DNA of 64,000 bases, taken from Epiperipatus broadwayi (taxonomy: Eukaryota; Onychophora; Udeonychophora; Euonychophora; Peripatidae). Both the position numbers and the translations under genes were made by a program. Shown here piece after piece: positions 45,941 through 58,441 of the stretch. Within the stretch, counting starts at the first letter, position 1; every line of letters begins with the position of its first letter. Below the pieces are notes generated by a model that was not told the DNA's origin, searched no databases, and saw only the letters and a list, made by a program, of their open reading frames with translations. The DNA lies in NCBI GenBank assembly GCA_028023455.1, contig JAQFVV010012446.1, forward strand, positions 496,001 to 560,000, given 5' to 3'.

Positions 45941-46236
45941 CAAGTGCACTTGTTTTTCAATACAGGTGTGAAAAACAACATGTAGTTCCTATCTTGCGTC
46001 ATCAACTTATCAATCAGCGACTTTTAAAAGATCAAATTATTAGTGATAGTCAAGTGATACGGTCAATTGTTGAAAATCTTATGATTGGAACGCTACTTAT
46101 TCAGAAACTTATTCTGACTTTGACGATACTTTAGCCACAGAATTTGTGAAGAATATCTATTATATTGAAATAGTCCAAAGAGAAAAATAGTACGAAATTC
46201 ATCAAGACTTAGAGGACATAAATACATTAAACGCAG
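45941..46236 (+). other. Candidate alternative 5' noncoding exon B
   Basis: Nearly identical to exon A over about 295 bases (for example GGTGTGAAAAACAACATG and CTTATTCTGACTTTGACGAT). It ends at ATTAAACGCAG with donor GTAATATT. No long open frame. Confidence 0.45.
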
Positions 46237-46350
46237 GTAATATTTACTACTATACTATGTTTTTACTCTTTGTGGGGTCTGTTCACGGAAATATTAACCC
46301 TATTAATTTAAAGAAATAATTATATTTATAAAGCGCTTTTTTTTAATTAA

Positions 46351-46495
46351 GGATATAACCTTAAGACTATGCGCCTGAAAAAACTGTCGTTTTTTTTCAG
46401 GCGCCGACCGCTCTTGTCTTCTAAATAAATCATGTGTTAAAGATTTGCAGAAGTCCCTACTGTCGTTTGTTTAGGCGCATAGAAAAGTTATAGCC
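46351..46495. mobile_element. Small element with TTAA target and 40 bp inverted ends
   Basis: The ends GGATATAACCTT...CTATGCGCCTG and, inverted, GGCTATAACTTTTCTATGCGCCT lie between two TTAA tetranucleotides (46,347-46,350 and 46,496-46,499). Inside is a perfect hairpin, GCGCCTGAAAAAA with TTTTTTTTCAGGCGC. Units A and C lack it. TTAA fits piggyBac-type targets. Confidence 0.65.
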
Positions 46496-46689
46496 TTAAT
46501 AAATATTACTTTAATACTTGTAGCTGCTTCTCAGTTTGTTAGATAAATATTCTTAGGAAGCGTAATCCTATTCTTTTTTAACTGATATATTCAATTTTTT
46601 GATATGGTATTTCTGATTTTACAAAGAATACAAGCAATTGTTTTTATGATTCCAATCGCTTTTAAACATAGTGGGTAGCCATACGTTAG

Positions 46690-49600
46690 TCGACTGCACT
46701 ATTCGAAATAAAACTGTTAACTTCTACAGATTATAATAATTTTTTGCTTTTTCATAAAGCATATTAAAATTTGAATTGTTTAAATTATTACTTCAGGTTT
46801 TTTATTTTGATTTTTTCCCATTGAAAAGAAATCAAAATTGGAGATTTTGTGCGTGCCTGAAGGTATTTGTTTTGACGTAAGAGAAAGGGAAAGTGTCATT
46901 ATTAGAGTTTATTAATATTTAGTTAATTTATACAGGCTTATTAATTTAGAGTTTCATTGGCAGTTTAGCGCAGCCGTAAAATAATGAATTTTAAAGCTAA
47001 CTGTTACCTGTTTCTTTCTCGAAGATCACTCTATTGTTTGAGTGATCTAACATTTCGTAAATTTCGAGCGATTGCCTATTTAATCATTTATTTACTAATT
47101 TATAATAGTTTTCAGATTCATTTCAAAATAAACTATTTATAAATTGTTTCCAATAAATAATAAAAGCATTGAAAATTACCTATTGTTGAAGTTACTGTAA
47201 ATTTATTTTAAAAACCAATCATTGCAAATATATTTTATTATATATTAATTGAAACAAAAACAAATCTGATAAATCTTGTAGACAGTTAGTCGTCCAAAAA
47301 TAAGATTATATTTTATTAAATGAATATGTTAATATCTAGCTTTTTTTACCTCACATAACTTAGGTATAACATTTCTATTTTTTTTAAATAATTTTAATCT
47401 ACTATATCTTTTGAATTCAGTGTTTAAAAAAAAAGCGTGCTTGTTTATCGTTTTATACTTAATAAAGTTGTACCTTTTTTCCCTGAAGTTTTTAAACTTT
47501 ACTTTTGAAACAAGCTTATTAGCAGTTACGTTTTTTTAGAGTAACGATACACACAGACTCCAGTTATAATAGCGAGATTGCTTTTTTTTGTTTGTTTGTT
47601 TTTGTTTTTGGACGTTGCAATATTAACTAATTTTATCTTCGATTGAATGCATCTCAATTCTGATTTATCTTATTTTCTTTCATAACAGATTCACATCAAA
47701 TATTTTTTAAATAATAGTCAAGAAAAATAAAAAACGGAATTTTATGTTAGGTATTACTTATATGCAAACAAGAAGTTGCTGAGTGGTTCAGCCTAATTTA
47801 TCGAGAGAGATTTATAATGAATTATTATGATTATTATTATTATTACTTTTGTTATTAGCATCATCATCATCGTTATTACTATTATAAAATGCTTTTATTA
47901 TAAATCATATTGTATAATAAAAATAACAATAAATGTACGAATATGCGCTATTATTATTTTTTGTTAACAATATTTGTATGAAGTTAAATTTTAACCATTG
48001 AATGTTCTTATTAGTACTAAATAGTGAAGATATTGGTTGGTTATATATGTAAAGTATTTGGCTAATTTACTTTAGAGAGTCTAATATAAGTGTTCATTGC
48101 ATTTAAAAACTTAGCAACTTTCTAATGATGTTTGAGATAACGAAATGACTATTAATATTACTGAGCTAAATTTTGATTATAAATATCACCAGATCAATTT
48201 TGGTTTTCTTTAATTAAGTTTGAGATAATTAGCTTTTACATTTTAATTTTCAATTTAGTGCTAGTAACACTTTTCTTTCTGGCATTGGTCAATCATTCAT
48301 AGTGTGCATGGGAAACCAAGAGTTAGTGAAAACAGTCGCAATACAATACGGTGAGATTCTCTTCCTATCATAAAGGAAAAAGTAATGCAAACTAGATATT
48401 TAATCTTTTTATTACATTTAATGCATTTATTTCTAGAAATTGTTAATCAATGATTAATTTTCATAAATTGTCTATCAAAATTTGAAAATAAGTATTTAAT
48501 TTTCGAATAGCTTTATATATATATCAACGTATAAAAACACATATGACTTAATTATAGTTTCTCGTAATGTTAAACTCACATAGGACTTAAATTGTTCGGG
48601 ATTTCATAAAAAATTCGAGGGCCTGAACCAATCCTGGATTCCCACGACGCCAAGTCAGACGCGCAGAATAGATTGATAAAATCATCAACTTAAATTAACA
48701 GCACCTGGTATAAATATTAATGTCTGTCGCGCTCCTGCGAGCCGGGGTAGAGTGACCTATAACCTAGAAAAGCATTTTAAATCTTATTAAAGTTGAGGGT
48801 GGGCACGATACACATTAAGAAGCAATTGGTGTTTTGTTGTAGTTAGTAATTTTATCTTATAATCGATTTATATATATATGTATAGAAATTAAAGCTTCTT
48901 ACTAGTTTAATTCAGAAAAAAAGTCATACTAAGTCTGTAGTATCTTTGAGTTTAGTCTCACTCCACCTACCCTCTCCCATCCCCATTTCCCAAGAATAAA
49001 AATAGTTCTACTTTTTTTTATCAATAATGTCTTCTTATTTTAATTATAATATTCGATTGCAATGACGTGCGAAATATTTTATTAAAAATAGACTTTTTTA
49101 CCATCAGAACTGAAAAGTCTTATATATATTAAATCTTTTGGAATTTAAGATTACTATCGTTTATGCAAAAACTGAGAAACGTAATTATCTGCTTTTTAAT
49201 TTTTATATAAATATTTGAATTCGATTTTATGTTTTTCGATTGTTAATTCTGTTAAATTGATATTATCAATTAATATAAACTTATTTAATAATAATCTAAG
49301 GTTTTCAAAACTTTAAAAGAATAAAATATTTATCAGAGGAATACGGGTATTATTTCAATACTGGATTTAAAAAACAATGTCTAGACATCATCGGACATCA
49401 ACTGTTACGTCAGTCAGGAGATCCTGAAAGATATAATTATTAAGAGTTATCGTTAAACGGTCAATTGTTTGTAATCGCATGATGAGAGTGTTGTTGTTTT
49501 TGTTTTGTTTTTTGAAAACGTATCTTGACTTTGAGAATCTTTTAGTCCTAATTAAAAACCACAGTAGAAGTGAAGAACATATATTATAGTGAAATAAATA

Positions 49601-49830
49601 GGAAAGAAAGACGGTGTGAAACTGATCATTTAATTAGTTGAAATCATCAAGCAGTGAGAATAACTTTAATAGCGATTAGTCTTGTCTAAGAGAATTTTAA
49701 AAATTAAAGGATCTCATCATTTTAGTGATTGGAACAATCAGATTTCAAAGTAACAAATACCCTAAACGCAGGTAATAATATTTATAATTGCATTTTTGCT
49801 CTCTGTAGCGGTTTTTTTTTTCATGATAAT
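46690..49830 (+). repeat. Tandem triplication, unit C
   Basis: The most diverged unit, adjacent to the coding exon. Same block order as A and B, but without their insertions, so it gives the empty sites. Its position next to the gene suggests it is the original promoter unit. Confidence 0.85.
49350..49771 (+). other. Candidate 5' noncoding exon C
   Basis: A block related to exons A and B (TGACGTCAG-like piece near 49,410, AAACGGTCAATTGTTTGTAATC, CTTGACTTTGAGAATCTTTTAG) ends at CCCTAAACGCAG followed by GTAATAAT. The acceptor of the coding exon is 407 bases downstream. It is the nearest and probably original first exon. The start is unknown. Confidence 0.5.
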
Positions 49831-50178
49831 AACCTTAATCTCTTATTTTCATGAAATAATTGTATTTCTTTCGATAATAAAAAAATCTCATCGGTTAGTT
49901 GGACTTTAAATATATTGTAGTAATAGGAATCTCCCGTTTGGCACCCAAACAGATGTAAGATAGAAATGTGTTAACTTTTAGATATTAGTCTTATTCTTTT
50001 AAATTAACGTTTCTGTTTAAATACTGTTTAGAATAATGTTTCTTGTGAGGTAACTTCATGTTTTATCGTAGTAGATTTTACTGTAAAAATTTTATAACAA
50101 AGATCAAAATTGTGTATAGATAGAATCATTGAAATTATACTTTTCTTTTAAATTTCTCATATAAATTATTTGTTTTAG

Positions 50179-50682
50179 GAATGATGAGTTCTAATAACAC
50201 ATTGACTCCCAACGGCGCCGCTTTAAATGAAGTTCTTGATTCGCCAACAGGATTGCAAGATGTAACTCCAATATTATTAGTCCCCAATGATTTCTACAAT
50301 TATAGAAAACCCTCAATATCAACTCATAACATGCAATTGCAAAAATTTATTAGTGAAAGAAACACTCAAAATGGATCCTCTGGTTATAATAAAAATCTGA
50401 AATGGAATTCATCTCCTTTGTTTTGTGAAAGTTTTTCTACCAAACTACAACCTTCCAAAAATCAACACAAATATTCTCTAACTGAAAAACGTCTCAAGAA
50501 ATATAATATTCAGCAGTCAAATGGAATTGGAGATTTTTCAGGATATACTAACCAACGTTATTCTAATAAAGATGAGAGAAATTGGTCATCAGAAATTCCT
50601 GATATAGAAAATAAAATATCTAAGACAACAACAGATTATGAGAATGGTGTTCAATCCTCAAGCTTCCCTTCACAGATTCCAG
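50179..50682 (+). CDS. First coding exon of an unrecognised Asn/Ser-rich protein
   Basis: An acceptor TTTGTTTTAG ends at 50,178; ATGATG follows at 50,181, so translation starts two bases into this exon. It encodes 167 codons plus one base, ending CAGATTCCAG with donor GTAAGCC. The protein is rich in Asn, Ser, Gln and Lys, and begins MMSSNNTLTPNGAALNEVL, then DSPTGLQDVTPILLVPNDF. No domain, signal peptide or membrane segment is seen. The open frame continues past the donor, but only into intron sequence. The codons are clean, without stops, in a region where everything else is decayed. The next coding exon at 61,023 joins in the right phase (G plus GG). Function unknown; a long disordered regulatory or RNA-binding protein would fit the composition, but this is only a guess. 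Confidence 0.75.
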
Positions 50683-51565
50683 GTAAGCCAAACTTAATTA
50701 CACATTTTATAATATATATTATCAATGTTTTTAATTTTTTATATGGTTAATCAACTAAAAGGGATAATCTTCTAAAAAAATCTGAGTAGTTCTTAATAAT
50801 GGTTAGAGTAATTAGTAATTAAATATATATTATTCCTATTTTTTATGCAAAATTTAAATGCACTTCACATATATTTGTTATTTTTAAATGTAATATTTTT
50901 TATATATAAAATCAATATTTTGTTAGGGTTATTATTTAACTTGTACAATTTATGTTTTACAAATAAATTTATATATCAAAGCTATGCAATGAAGTTTTAT
51001 AATTGATGTAAAAATAATGATTCATTTAAAGTAACATAGTAAATAAACTATTAATCGAATGTCTGTATTCCTCGTTAGATTTTATAATTCACAAAACTAT
51101 AAATTATTAAATTAAATTAAGTACAGATTTTTTGAACTAAAATAATAAACTAAATATTGAAAAATTCTAAAGAAAATATTCACTAATTCTGGGCATAAAT
51201 GGACACTTTTAATTCTCATCTTTATGATCTCTGGTTTATACAGGAAGCTACAGCAACTGGAAAAAATTATAAATAACTAGAAGATTCATGTTGAAAATAA
51301 TAGTTTTTCCCATTGACACAAACCACCATACCTCCAGAATAATCATTACTCCTTATTCTATATTTATATGATATATAATAATACTCCGAGTTGCTTGAAA
51401 AATTCTGCATGTTTTCATTGACAATAAGAATCTTTTAGTAAGCAACAAAGTTTTTTATCCATCATTTTTTACCTGAACTGATTTGATTTTTTTTTTTTTA
51501 AGAAAGACCTTGGAATGTATCTTGCAAATTAATGAAATGTTTTAAATATATAAAAATTATAATCT

Positions 51566-51668
51566 TTTGTTTTCATATGTCATAACATTGGCCGGAGGCG
51601 AACCCGCAACAACCATCTGCAAACAACTGATTGCTTGCAAGGCTGCTGCGCTGACCTCTCGGCTAAAG
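51566..51668 (-). repeat. tRNA-derived SINE, copy 4 (longer form)
   Basis: On the minus strand: GCCGAGAGGTCAGCGCAGC, a middle with CAATCAGTTGTTTGCAG, then GCGGGTTCGCCTCCGGCC and AATGTTATGACATATGAAAA. It shares head and tail with copies 1-3 and keeps the anticodon-side region they have lost. Confidence 0.65.
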
Positions 51669-51764
51669 TTTAAATTGACAACAACTATAAAATGATAAAC
51701 GAGAACTTATGAATGTATTAGTCATAGTTAAAATAACCATAGTATCATATTTATGTATATTGTT

Positions 51765-52195
51765 TAAGGCTTGAACGGGATCTTTAGCAACAAGAGAATA
51801 TACTTGTAAGTGAAAAAATATGGGTGATTTAGTATGTAAATTATGTAAGGAAGGAATAGAAAATATTAGGCATCTGTTAATTGAATGTAAATGCTTGAAA
51901 ACAGAAAGGACACATATAATGAAGTTATGGAAAAATAAATATGAAAAAAGTGATTATACAGAAAGTGGATTATTGGTTTTTATGGTGAGTTTGGGGAAAC
52001 ATAAGAGGGATTTAGATATAAAGGCCATAGAGTTGACAAAAATTATGTTGTGGAAATGGGGTGGAGCAGAATATGGGAAAACTTAGACTGGGGAATGGAA
52101 AATAAAGTGGCTAACAGGTTTCTCTGGGCATAATTGTTGAGAGATTCTTGACTCCGTTTAAGGAGAAGCTACAGTACATCACATCACATCATCAT
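51765..52195 (+). pseudogene. LINE-B 3' fragment in the intron
   Basis: A 5'-truncated copy starting at GCTTGAACGGGATC. The open segment 51,820-52,086 encodes MGDLVCKLCKEGIENIRHLL, then IECKCLKTER and KLWKNKYEKSDYTESGLLVF, then ELTKIMLWKWGG. CX2C with HX4C is the C-terminal zinc-binding motif of the LINE-B ORF2. The 3' end AAGGAGAAGCTACAGTACA, then TCACATCACATCATC is shared with the other LINE-B copies. The next LINE-B copy begins at once downstream. Confidence 0.85.
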
Positions 52196-52324
52196 ATTTT
52201 ATAATTCAGGAAACTTATAAATGGGGTGGGTGGTAGGATGTAAATTGCAGTACTATCAAAATGAAGAAGAATGGACAGGATGTAAGAAGTAAGCAAAGGG
52301 TAGACAAATTAGATATGTGTAGAT

Positions 52325-53361
52325 ATGGAGAGACAATGGGTCTGTAAAATTAATGGTAAGCAAGTTAGTTATAAATGTAATGGAGAAGAAAGAATCAAAA
52401 GAATTTATAGAAGAATAGTTAGGAAAGAAGAAATTGTTAAGCTTTGGTATTTGAATAAGCAAGGTGGTAGGAGATCCAGAAAAGTGGCTGGAATTAAACA
52501 AAGCAATTGAAAATGAAGAACTTGAGGTATTAACAGTAGTGGAAATACATTTAAGAGAAAAAGAAGAACCTATTTTGGAAGATTTGGTGTGGCATGGTAT
52601 AAATAAAAAAGTGAAGAAAAAAACGGTGTGGGGGTTTGGGTGTTATATCAAAAAAATATTTAAATACTGTTAAATGCCAAGAACATTTGTGGTTTAAAAT
52701 AAGGTTGGGAAGACAAGAATGGATGGTGGCTAGAGTTTATATAACTACTGAAAATAGTCAAACTGTAATGGAATGGAATCGCAGCATATATGAATGCCTA
52801 GTTAAGGATATGCAGAGTTTTAAAGAAAAGGGGAAGAGAATAATGGTTTAGGAGGTGTGAATTGGCATATTGAAGAAATTGATGATGTAGATAAATAAAA
52901 ATGGATAACTTTTGAAGAACCTTTGTCAGATAATCAATTTGAGTATTGGAAATTTATCAAATATTTATGAATATCAATACACATGATCTAGAAATAAGAT
53001 ATTCCACACAATAGATTATGTATTGGTAGAGAGAAAATGAATAAATAAAGTATGGACAATTATAGTGTTTGGTAATGAAGAGAGAGTATGTAATAGTGAT
53101 CATAATTTCTTTGTAATCAAAATGGTTAGTAATGTGATGAAGAATAGAAATAAAAGTAGAAACAATGGGGAAAGGTGTGGATGGAGAGTGAATGATAAGA
53201 ATGAGTTGGAAGAGTATAAAATACACATTGAAGAAACCATGGAAAAGTTGTTTGGGGATGAGAATAAGGACTGGTGTGATGAAATAGAAAAAGTTGCAAA
53301 TAGGTTTTTAGGTGATCAGAAGAATAAAAGTAATACAAAAATGAGAGTAGTAAAAGTGTAA
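52325..53361 (+). pseudogene. LINE-B N-terminal region and endonuclease domain
   Basis: The first frame (52,325-52,510) is basic and encodes IKRIYRRIVRKEEIVKLWYL. Next comes LEVLTVVEIHLREKEEPILE, the endonuclease V-x-E-T-H site with the catalytic Glu kept. KKTVWGFGCYIKK is a decayed GGGVGVLYKK. From 52,636, WFKIRLGRQEWMVARVYITT is the strand before the GDFN motif; GDFN itself is lost, reading EV-stop-IG near 52,850. IDYVLVERK occurs near 53,015, and NSDHNFFVIK (catalytic SDH) in the frame from 53,065. Four or more frame changes. It would nick target DNA if intact. Confidence 0.78.
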
Positions 53362-53692
53362 AAAAAGGGGGGAAATGCATGCAGGGAACACAAGTATGCT
53401 ATTAAGAACAAAGAGAGTGAAAAAGATATTAATGCTAAATGGAAAAAGTACTTGGAAAAGAAGTTAGCTAAAACAGATAGTTATAGAGAATGAAATTGAA
53501 TAGTAAATTGTTGGAGGATATTAATAAAAGTGGAAGAGATGGGAGTAAAAAAATTTGAAATTACATTAAAAGGAGAAATGTAGGGGAGAAAGATATAGTT
53601 TACTAGATGATGATGGAATAGAGGGTAGCTCTAGAGAAAAACAATAAATAATCTTCAATAGGTATGTAATGGATATAGAAAATATGTAAGAT

Positions 53693-54976
53693 GTGAAGGA
53701 TAGGGGGATAGAAATTATAAAAGCATATAGTAATGGGAATATTAGGTTTAGAGAAAATGAAGTGAATGAGGCAGAGAATAAATTAAAAAGTGAAAAGGCA
53801 AGACATTTATATGGATGGGCAACAGAGATGGTAATGAATTTAGGGCATAGGACAACAGTAAATCTATTATTATGTTTAATAAGATCGCACAGAAGAAAGT
53901 TTTTCTGGAGTGTTGGAGTAATACAAGAGTAATATTATTATTTAAAGGATCATCAAAAGTTAAACAATCATAGACTCATAGCGGTAACATCAGTTTTATA
54001 TAAAGTTTTTTCATATATGGTGGTTGGAAGAGTTGCAAAATGGATGGGAAAAAATAGTGTAGTGGGGCAAATGCAAGGAGGTTTTAGGTCAGTTAGGAAA
54101 ATATGAGATAGTTTATTTATTGTTACAAAACTTATGGATATGAGTAGGAATTCAAGTAGACAGTTATATATGAGTTTGATAGATATAGAGAAGATATATG
54201 ATAAAGTAAATAAAAATAGATTATGGATAAGTTTAGCAAATTTGGGAATGGATGAAGCTTTAGTGGATATTATTAAGATAATATATGAAACTAATTAATA
54301 CACATATCAATTAGGAGATATAGAATCAGGTAAAGTTAAAAACGGGATGGTTCTAAGGCAAGGACGCCCTATGTCACCTATTTTGTGTTTGTTGTATTTG
54401 AGTGAAATGGAGAGATCAATAGAAAGATTAGAAAGAGGGATAGAGATACCATTAAGGGGTGGCAAGAGAGTATATACTTTGTCTGGACTTTTATTTGCAG
54501 ATGATGTCTCTTTGTGTGCAGAAAGAAAGGAAGATATGGAAGTTATGCTGAGGACATGTGCAAGTGTGGGTAAAGAGATGGGAATTACATTTAGTAAAAA
54601 AAAAATATAATATAATGATGGGAATTAAATTTAATGGAAAAAAATCTAATATAATGATGGTTAATGCTGGTGAAAGAGAAGATGAACTTTTAATGGGAGA
54701 TATTAAGTTAAGTGTGGTGAATAGATATAGTTACTTGGGAATCATCTTAAGTAATCAGAAAAATGCTTGGATGAGTGGGAGAAAAAATTGATAAATGAAG
54801 CAAAGAAAAGAAAGAGATTGATAAAGAAATTAACAGTTTTTTCATATAATAAATGTGATGTAGTTAGAATTGCATGGAAGGGAATTGCAGAAGCAAGGTT
54901 AAGATATGGCAATGATGTATTGTGTGTTAGTAAATGGGTATTATATTACTTTAAAAAAAAGTACAAAGGGAAGTAG
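53693..54976 (+). pseudogene. LINE-B reverse transcriptase (broken)
   Basis: The frame from 53,693 holds a decayed finger region (NEAENKLKSEKARHLYGWA). In the following frame comes NHRLIAVTSVLYKVFSYMV, the usual RPI-type segment, and QMQGGFRSVRK. Motif A is LYMSLIDIEKIYDKV near 54,190, its second Asp altered in type. Motif B is RQGRPMSPILCLLYLSEME, and motif C is SGLLFADDVSLCAER at about 54,480-54,525. A short A run and a duplicated stretch (ATGATGGGAATTA) at about 54,575-54,630 cause a frame change. YSYLGIILSNQKN and the thumb follow. Inactive. Confidence 0.82.
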
Positions 54977-55155
54977 GAAGACATGCATTAGATGCAGATG
55001 TATGGACAGCAAAGGAGGCAAAAAGCAAAATGAAAATGTTCAGTATATTGCAGTTTATGGATAATAAAAGAATAGTCAAAATAGTATTCAATTGGGTTAC
55101 GAGTAAAAGACAGGCAACAAGATCTTAGAGAAAGGTAATGCAGTAAGCAGAAGAT

Positions 55156-55647
55156 TTGGATAAAGAATTTATATCAGTATATTTGTACAAAAGGTGGGAT
55201 GATTGTGTTAGGAGGATTGTTGAATGTTATAATGGTAAGGAATGGGATAGAAGAATAGATGCATTAATAAAAAATAGGAAATTGGAGAGATGGAGAACCA
55301 GTATGGAGAGTAAAATGAGTTTAAATCTATATAGAAGTAAACGGAACATTGTATGCAAGTTAATTTACGATAATAGTAAGGAAAGTAGTTTATTATTTAA
55401 AGCTTGAATGGGATCTTTAGCAACAAGGGAAAATACATGTAAATTGAAAAATATAGTTGATTTAGTCTGCAAGAAGTGTATGGAAGGCATAGAAAATATT
55501 AGGCATTTGTTAATTCAATGTAAATGTTTGGAAGCAGAAAGAGTACAAATGATGAAGTTATACAAGAATAAATGTGAACAAAGTGCATATGCAGAAAGGG
55601 GGTTATTAGCTGTTATGCTGGGTTTGAGAAAAGATAAGGGGGTTTAA
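55156..55647 (+). pseudogene. LINE-B C-terminal zinc region
   Basis: The frames 55,156-55,407 and 55,408-55,647 are contiguous, separated by one stop. They encode LDKEFISVYLYKRWDDCVRR, then CKKCMEGIENIRHLLIQC (CX2C with HX4C). This matches the three other LINE-B copies in the window and defines the family. In LINE proteins this region helps bind the element RNA or target. Confidence 0.85.
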
Positions 55648-58332
55648 ATATGAAGGCCATGGAGTTGACAAAGATTATGTTGTGGAAATGAGATGGAGCA
55701 GATTATGGGAAAACTTAGGGTGGGGAATGGACAAGGAAAGTAAAGTGGCTAAGAGGTTTTTTATAAGGAGGAGTCACAGTGCATCACATCATATCATCAC
55801 ATAGAAAATTTAATTTAAGGTGATTAACTATTGATGATGATGAATAAATGCTATCAGATAAACCCAGAGAGAGAAAGAGATCTTTAACATTGTTCAGACA
55901 ATTGAGAATAGAACAAAAAGACAAATGTTAGAGCTAAAATAATTTTAAATAATTTCATAGTTTATTAAATTAAAAGTAATAAATTTGAGGCAAACAAATT
56001 ACCAAAAATTACCCTCTAGCATATTCATCAGAGAGCAAGCCTGAATTTTGAAACATTAAATACTCTGGCAGTTAAGTTTGTTTTCTGACCTATAATTTTA
56101 CAAAAAGAGATTTATAATATCTTACTGCTAGTGATTTATAAAAACTAATTTCAATATGCCTATTTGGAGATTTCAGTGCAATAATGAAGCAGTCTTGTAG
56201 AAAATAGAGCAAAACAGTGCAGGCAAGCTTTCCATGGCCAGGAACAAAGCATTAGGACCAAGACTGTCTTATATCTGCAAAACAGCTCATGACTGGCCAC
56301 ATTTAAAATCATCAAACATATTTCCAATACAAAACAAGAAATAAAACAAATAAAGATTATGATTTGTAATAATAAATAGAAGAAACAAAACATCCAATTT
56401 AGGAAAAGCAATACTACACTCAGAACACTATACTTGATAAAGGCCAGTCAAAAGATTTATGCAAGCCAAGCTTAGCTAAATAAATTATAATATAATAAAA
56501 GGGACAGATGAGTTAAAAGAAAATTATGGATGTCTGCCAAAGCATTTACTAAGGGTTACCAATATAAAAAACACTAAGCTTATAAATAGAAACTAGCAGT
56601 ATACTCCCATATAAATAAGTACTATTAATAAAAAAAATGGAGACTTCAAACTAAAACTCCACCACATACTATAATAGAAAGTACATAAAATAATTACAAA
56701 TATTATAGGAAAATTTAAAACGTATAATAAAGGCAGGTTTCTGTTAACATTAACCTGAGACTATAATAGAGATTTAAACCCTGGTTAGAATATGAAAATT
56801 TTTTACCTCAAGGTCTAATGCAAAGTCCGTCAGATTTCCTCTAGCAGTATATGCAAAGTTCTTTCTGACTTGAGTCTACCGCAAAAGCTTTGGATATATA
56901 TTTCTTTGGTAGGAAGTGTGGGGGCAAGCTCTGAATCAGTTCTGGTTTAAGCTTTTATGACATGATCTTTGAAGGAACAACTTGGGATCCAGGAAGCATC
57001 TTTAGGTTGATTTAGCACTGAATGTTGTAAAAAAGATTCTTCATGGTGGGTAATTTTAGCATTGTGCAGAGAGTAATGCTATTGAGCAACTATTTTCAAA
57101 CAGGGTATAGTAGAAAGGTAATATTAGCAATGGTGAGTTCCGGGTGTGGACAGAATTTTTTAAAAAATCAGGCAGCACAGCAATTCAAATAAGGATCATG
57201 AGTAGCATACTAAGGAGTTGAATCACTTTTCATACTCAGCATAATAATAATAGTAAGCTGAATAGTAAACTGTCTGACATCCAAGGGCTATTTATGTGCA
57301 CTCTTGTCTTCCATGTCATATTAAAATAGAAGTTTTTGCCCAGGGAAAATCTCTATCTCAGATTTAATCTTAATTTTGAAAAAAATCTAACCAGGGCTCC
57401 CATCTTATTCAAAATTAATTTTAAAAAAAATAAACCCAAACTTAAATCTCAGCTTTTGTTTTTAAAGCTAAATTACAAATAAATTACAATCAAAAATAAA
57501 AGAACCAAAAATGTAAGCAAACTTTCAAAATTAAAATTAAATGCTTTTTTTTCTTTAAAAGATTAAAACTTTTTAAATTAGAATGTTTTTACAAAAAAAA
57601 ATAAGTGTCAAAAGAAACTTATTTTTAAAGTAAAAAGTAAAATTAGAGAATTTTTAAATATAGCTGCATATGGGCACCATAACATATAAAACTTTCAAAT
57701 AGTTTTCTTTTATAAAAACAAAAGTTAGTTTTAATTTTGCATGGAACTTTTGAAGTGGATAATGTATCCAGTTCAATATGTATAATTTTAAGAATGTACA
57801 ATCATGAGTTTTACTTTATACTTTATTATTTCCCTTGTATTACTTACATTAGTAGTATATTAAAATGTACATAGCCAGAAACATGAAAACCTATTCATTT
57901 TAGCTCATGTTTCATTGCTTTTAGAAAACTTTGAATTTGCTGTTGACAAAAATGCTCAACATAAGAAATGCATTTAATATTTTCAATATTTTCTGTAGTA
58001 TAAAGCAATATTCTTATTGCCTTTAAATAATAATTATAAAGCATTAATACACTTCAGTAAGCTGTCAAAAAATACACTTTGGGTTTGTTGACTGAAAATT
58101 CTCTGGTTATATTATTCTCAAGGAGTTTGTCTTCAATGCTATACAACAACCTTTTTACATGAATACTTATTTCAGGGATTCATGCTTGGAACCTCATCTT
58201 TCAAGTGTTTGTGAAATAATTTTTTTGTAAAGTATAGTGCTAATGTCAATATTCAGTAATTATGTTTGAAAACATTATCCAACTCTTCTTATAGTAGTGC
58301 TACTGAGTGAAATTTTAGTGATCACAGGATTC

Positions 58333-58441
58333 AAGAAGCTTTGTTTATCAAATTCCTATCTAGTACCTACTCATCCAATATCATTAGACTAGATTTTAAC
58401 TTGTGGCCTTCATCTGTGAGAAGCCTTTTACCTGAGAGCAT
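58333..58441. repeat. Solitary relic of the 15.1 kb fold-back family
   Basis: CTACTCATCCAATATC, then AGACTAG, CTTGTGGCCTTCATC and TGAGAAGCCTTTTACC match the inner part of the repeats at 15,140-15,230 and 15,595-15,670. Confidence 0.7.

Larger units (their letters stand above)
43520..46680 (+). repeat. Tandem triplication, unit B
   Basis: Same block order as unit A, with its own insertions: two tRNA-derived SINEs (44,979-45,067 and 45,106-45,200) and a small TTAA-flanked element (46,351-46,495). Confidence 0.88.
52200..55810 (+). mobile_element. LINE-B, near full-length but broken copy
   Basis: In order: a basic N-terminal region, an APE-type endonuclease, an RT and a C-terminal zinc region, ending in a GGAGTCACAGTGCATCACATC tail at about 55,810. 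The 3' tail repeats (ATCAC) units instead of poly(A). Numerous frameshifts and stops. It lies in the intron of the host gene in the same orientation. The 5' end is estimated. Confidence 0.8.
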
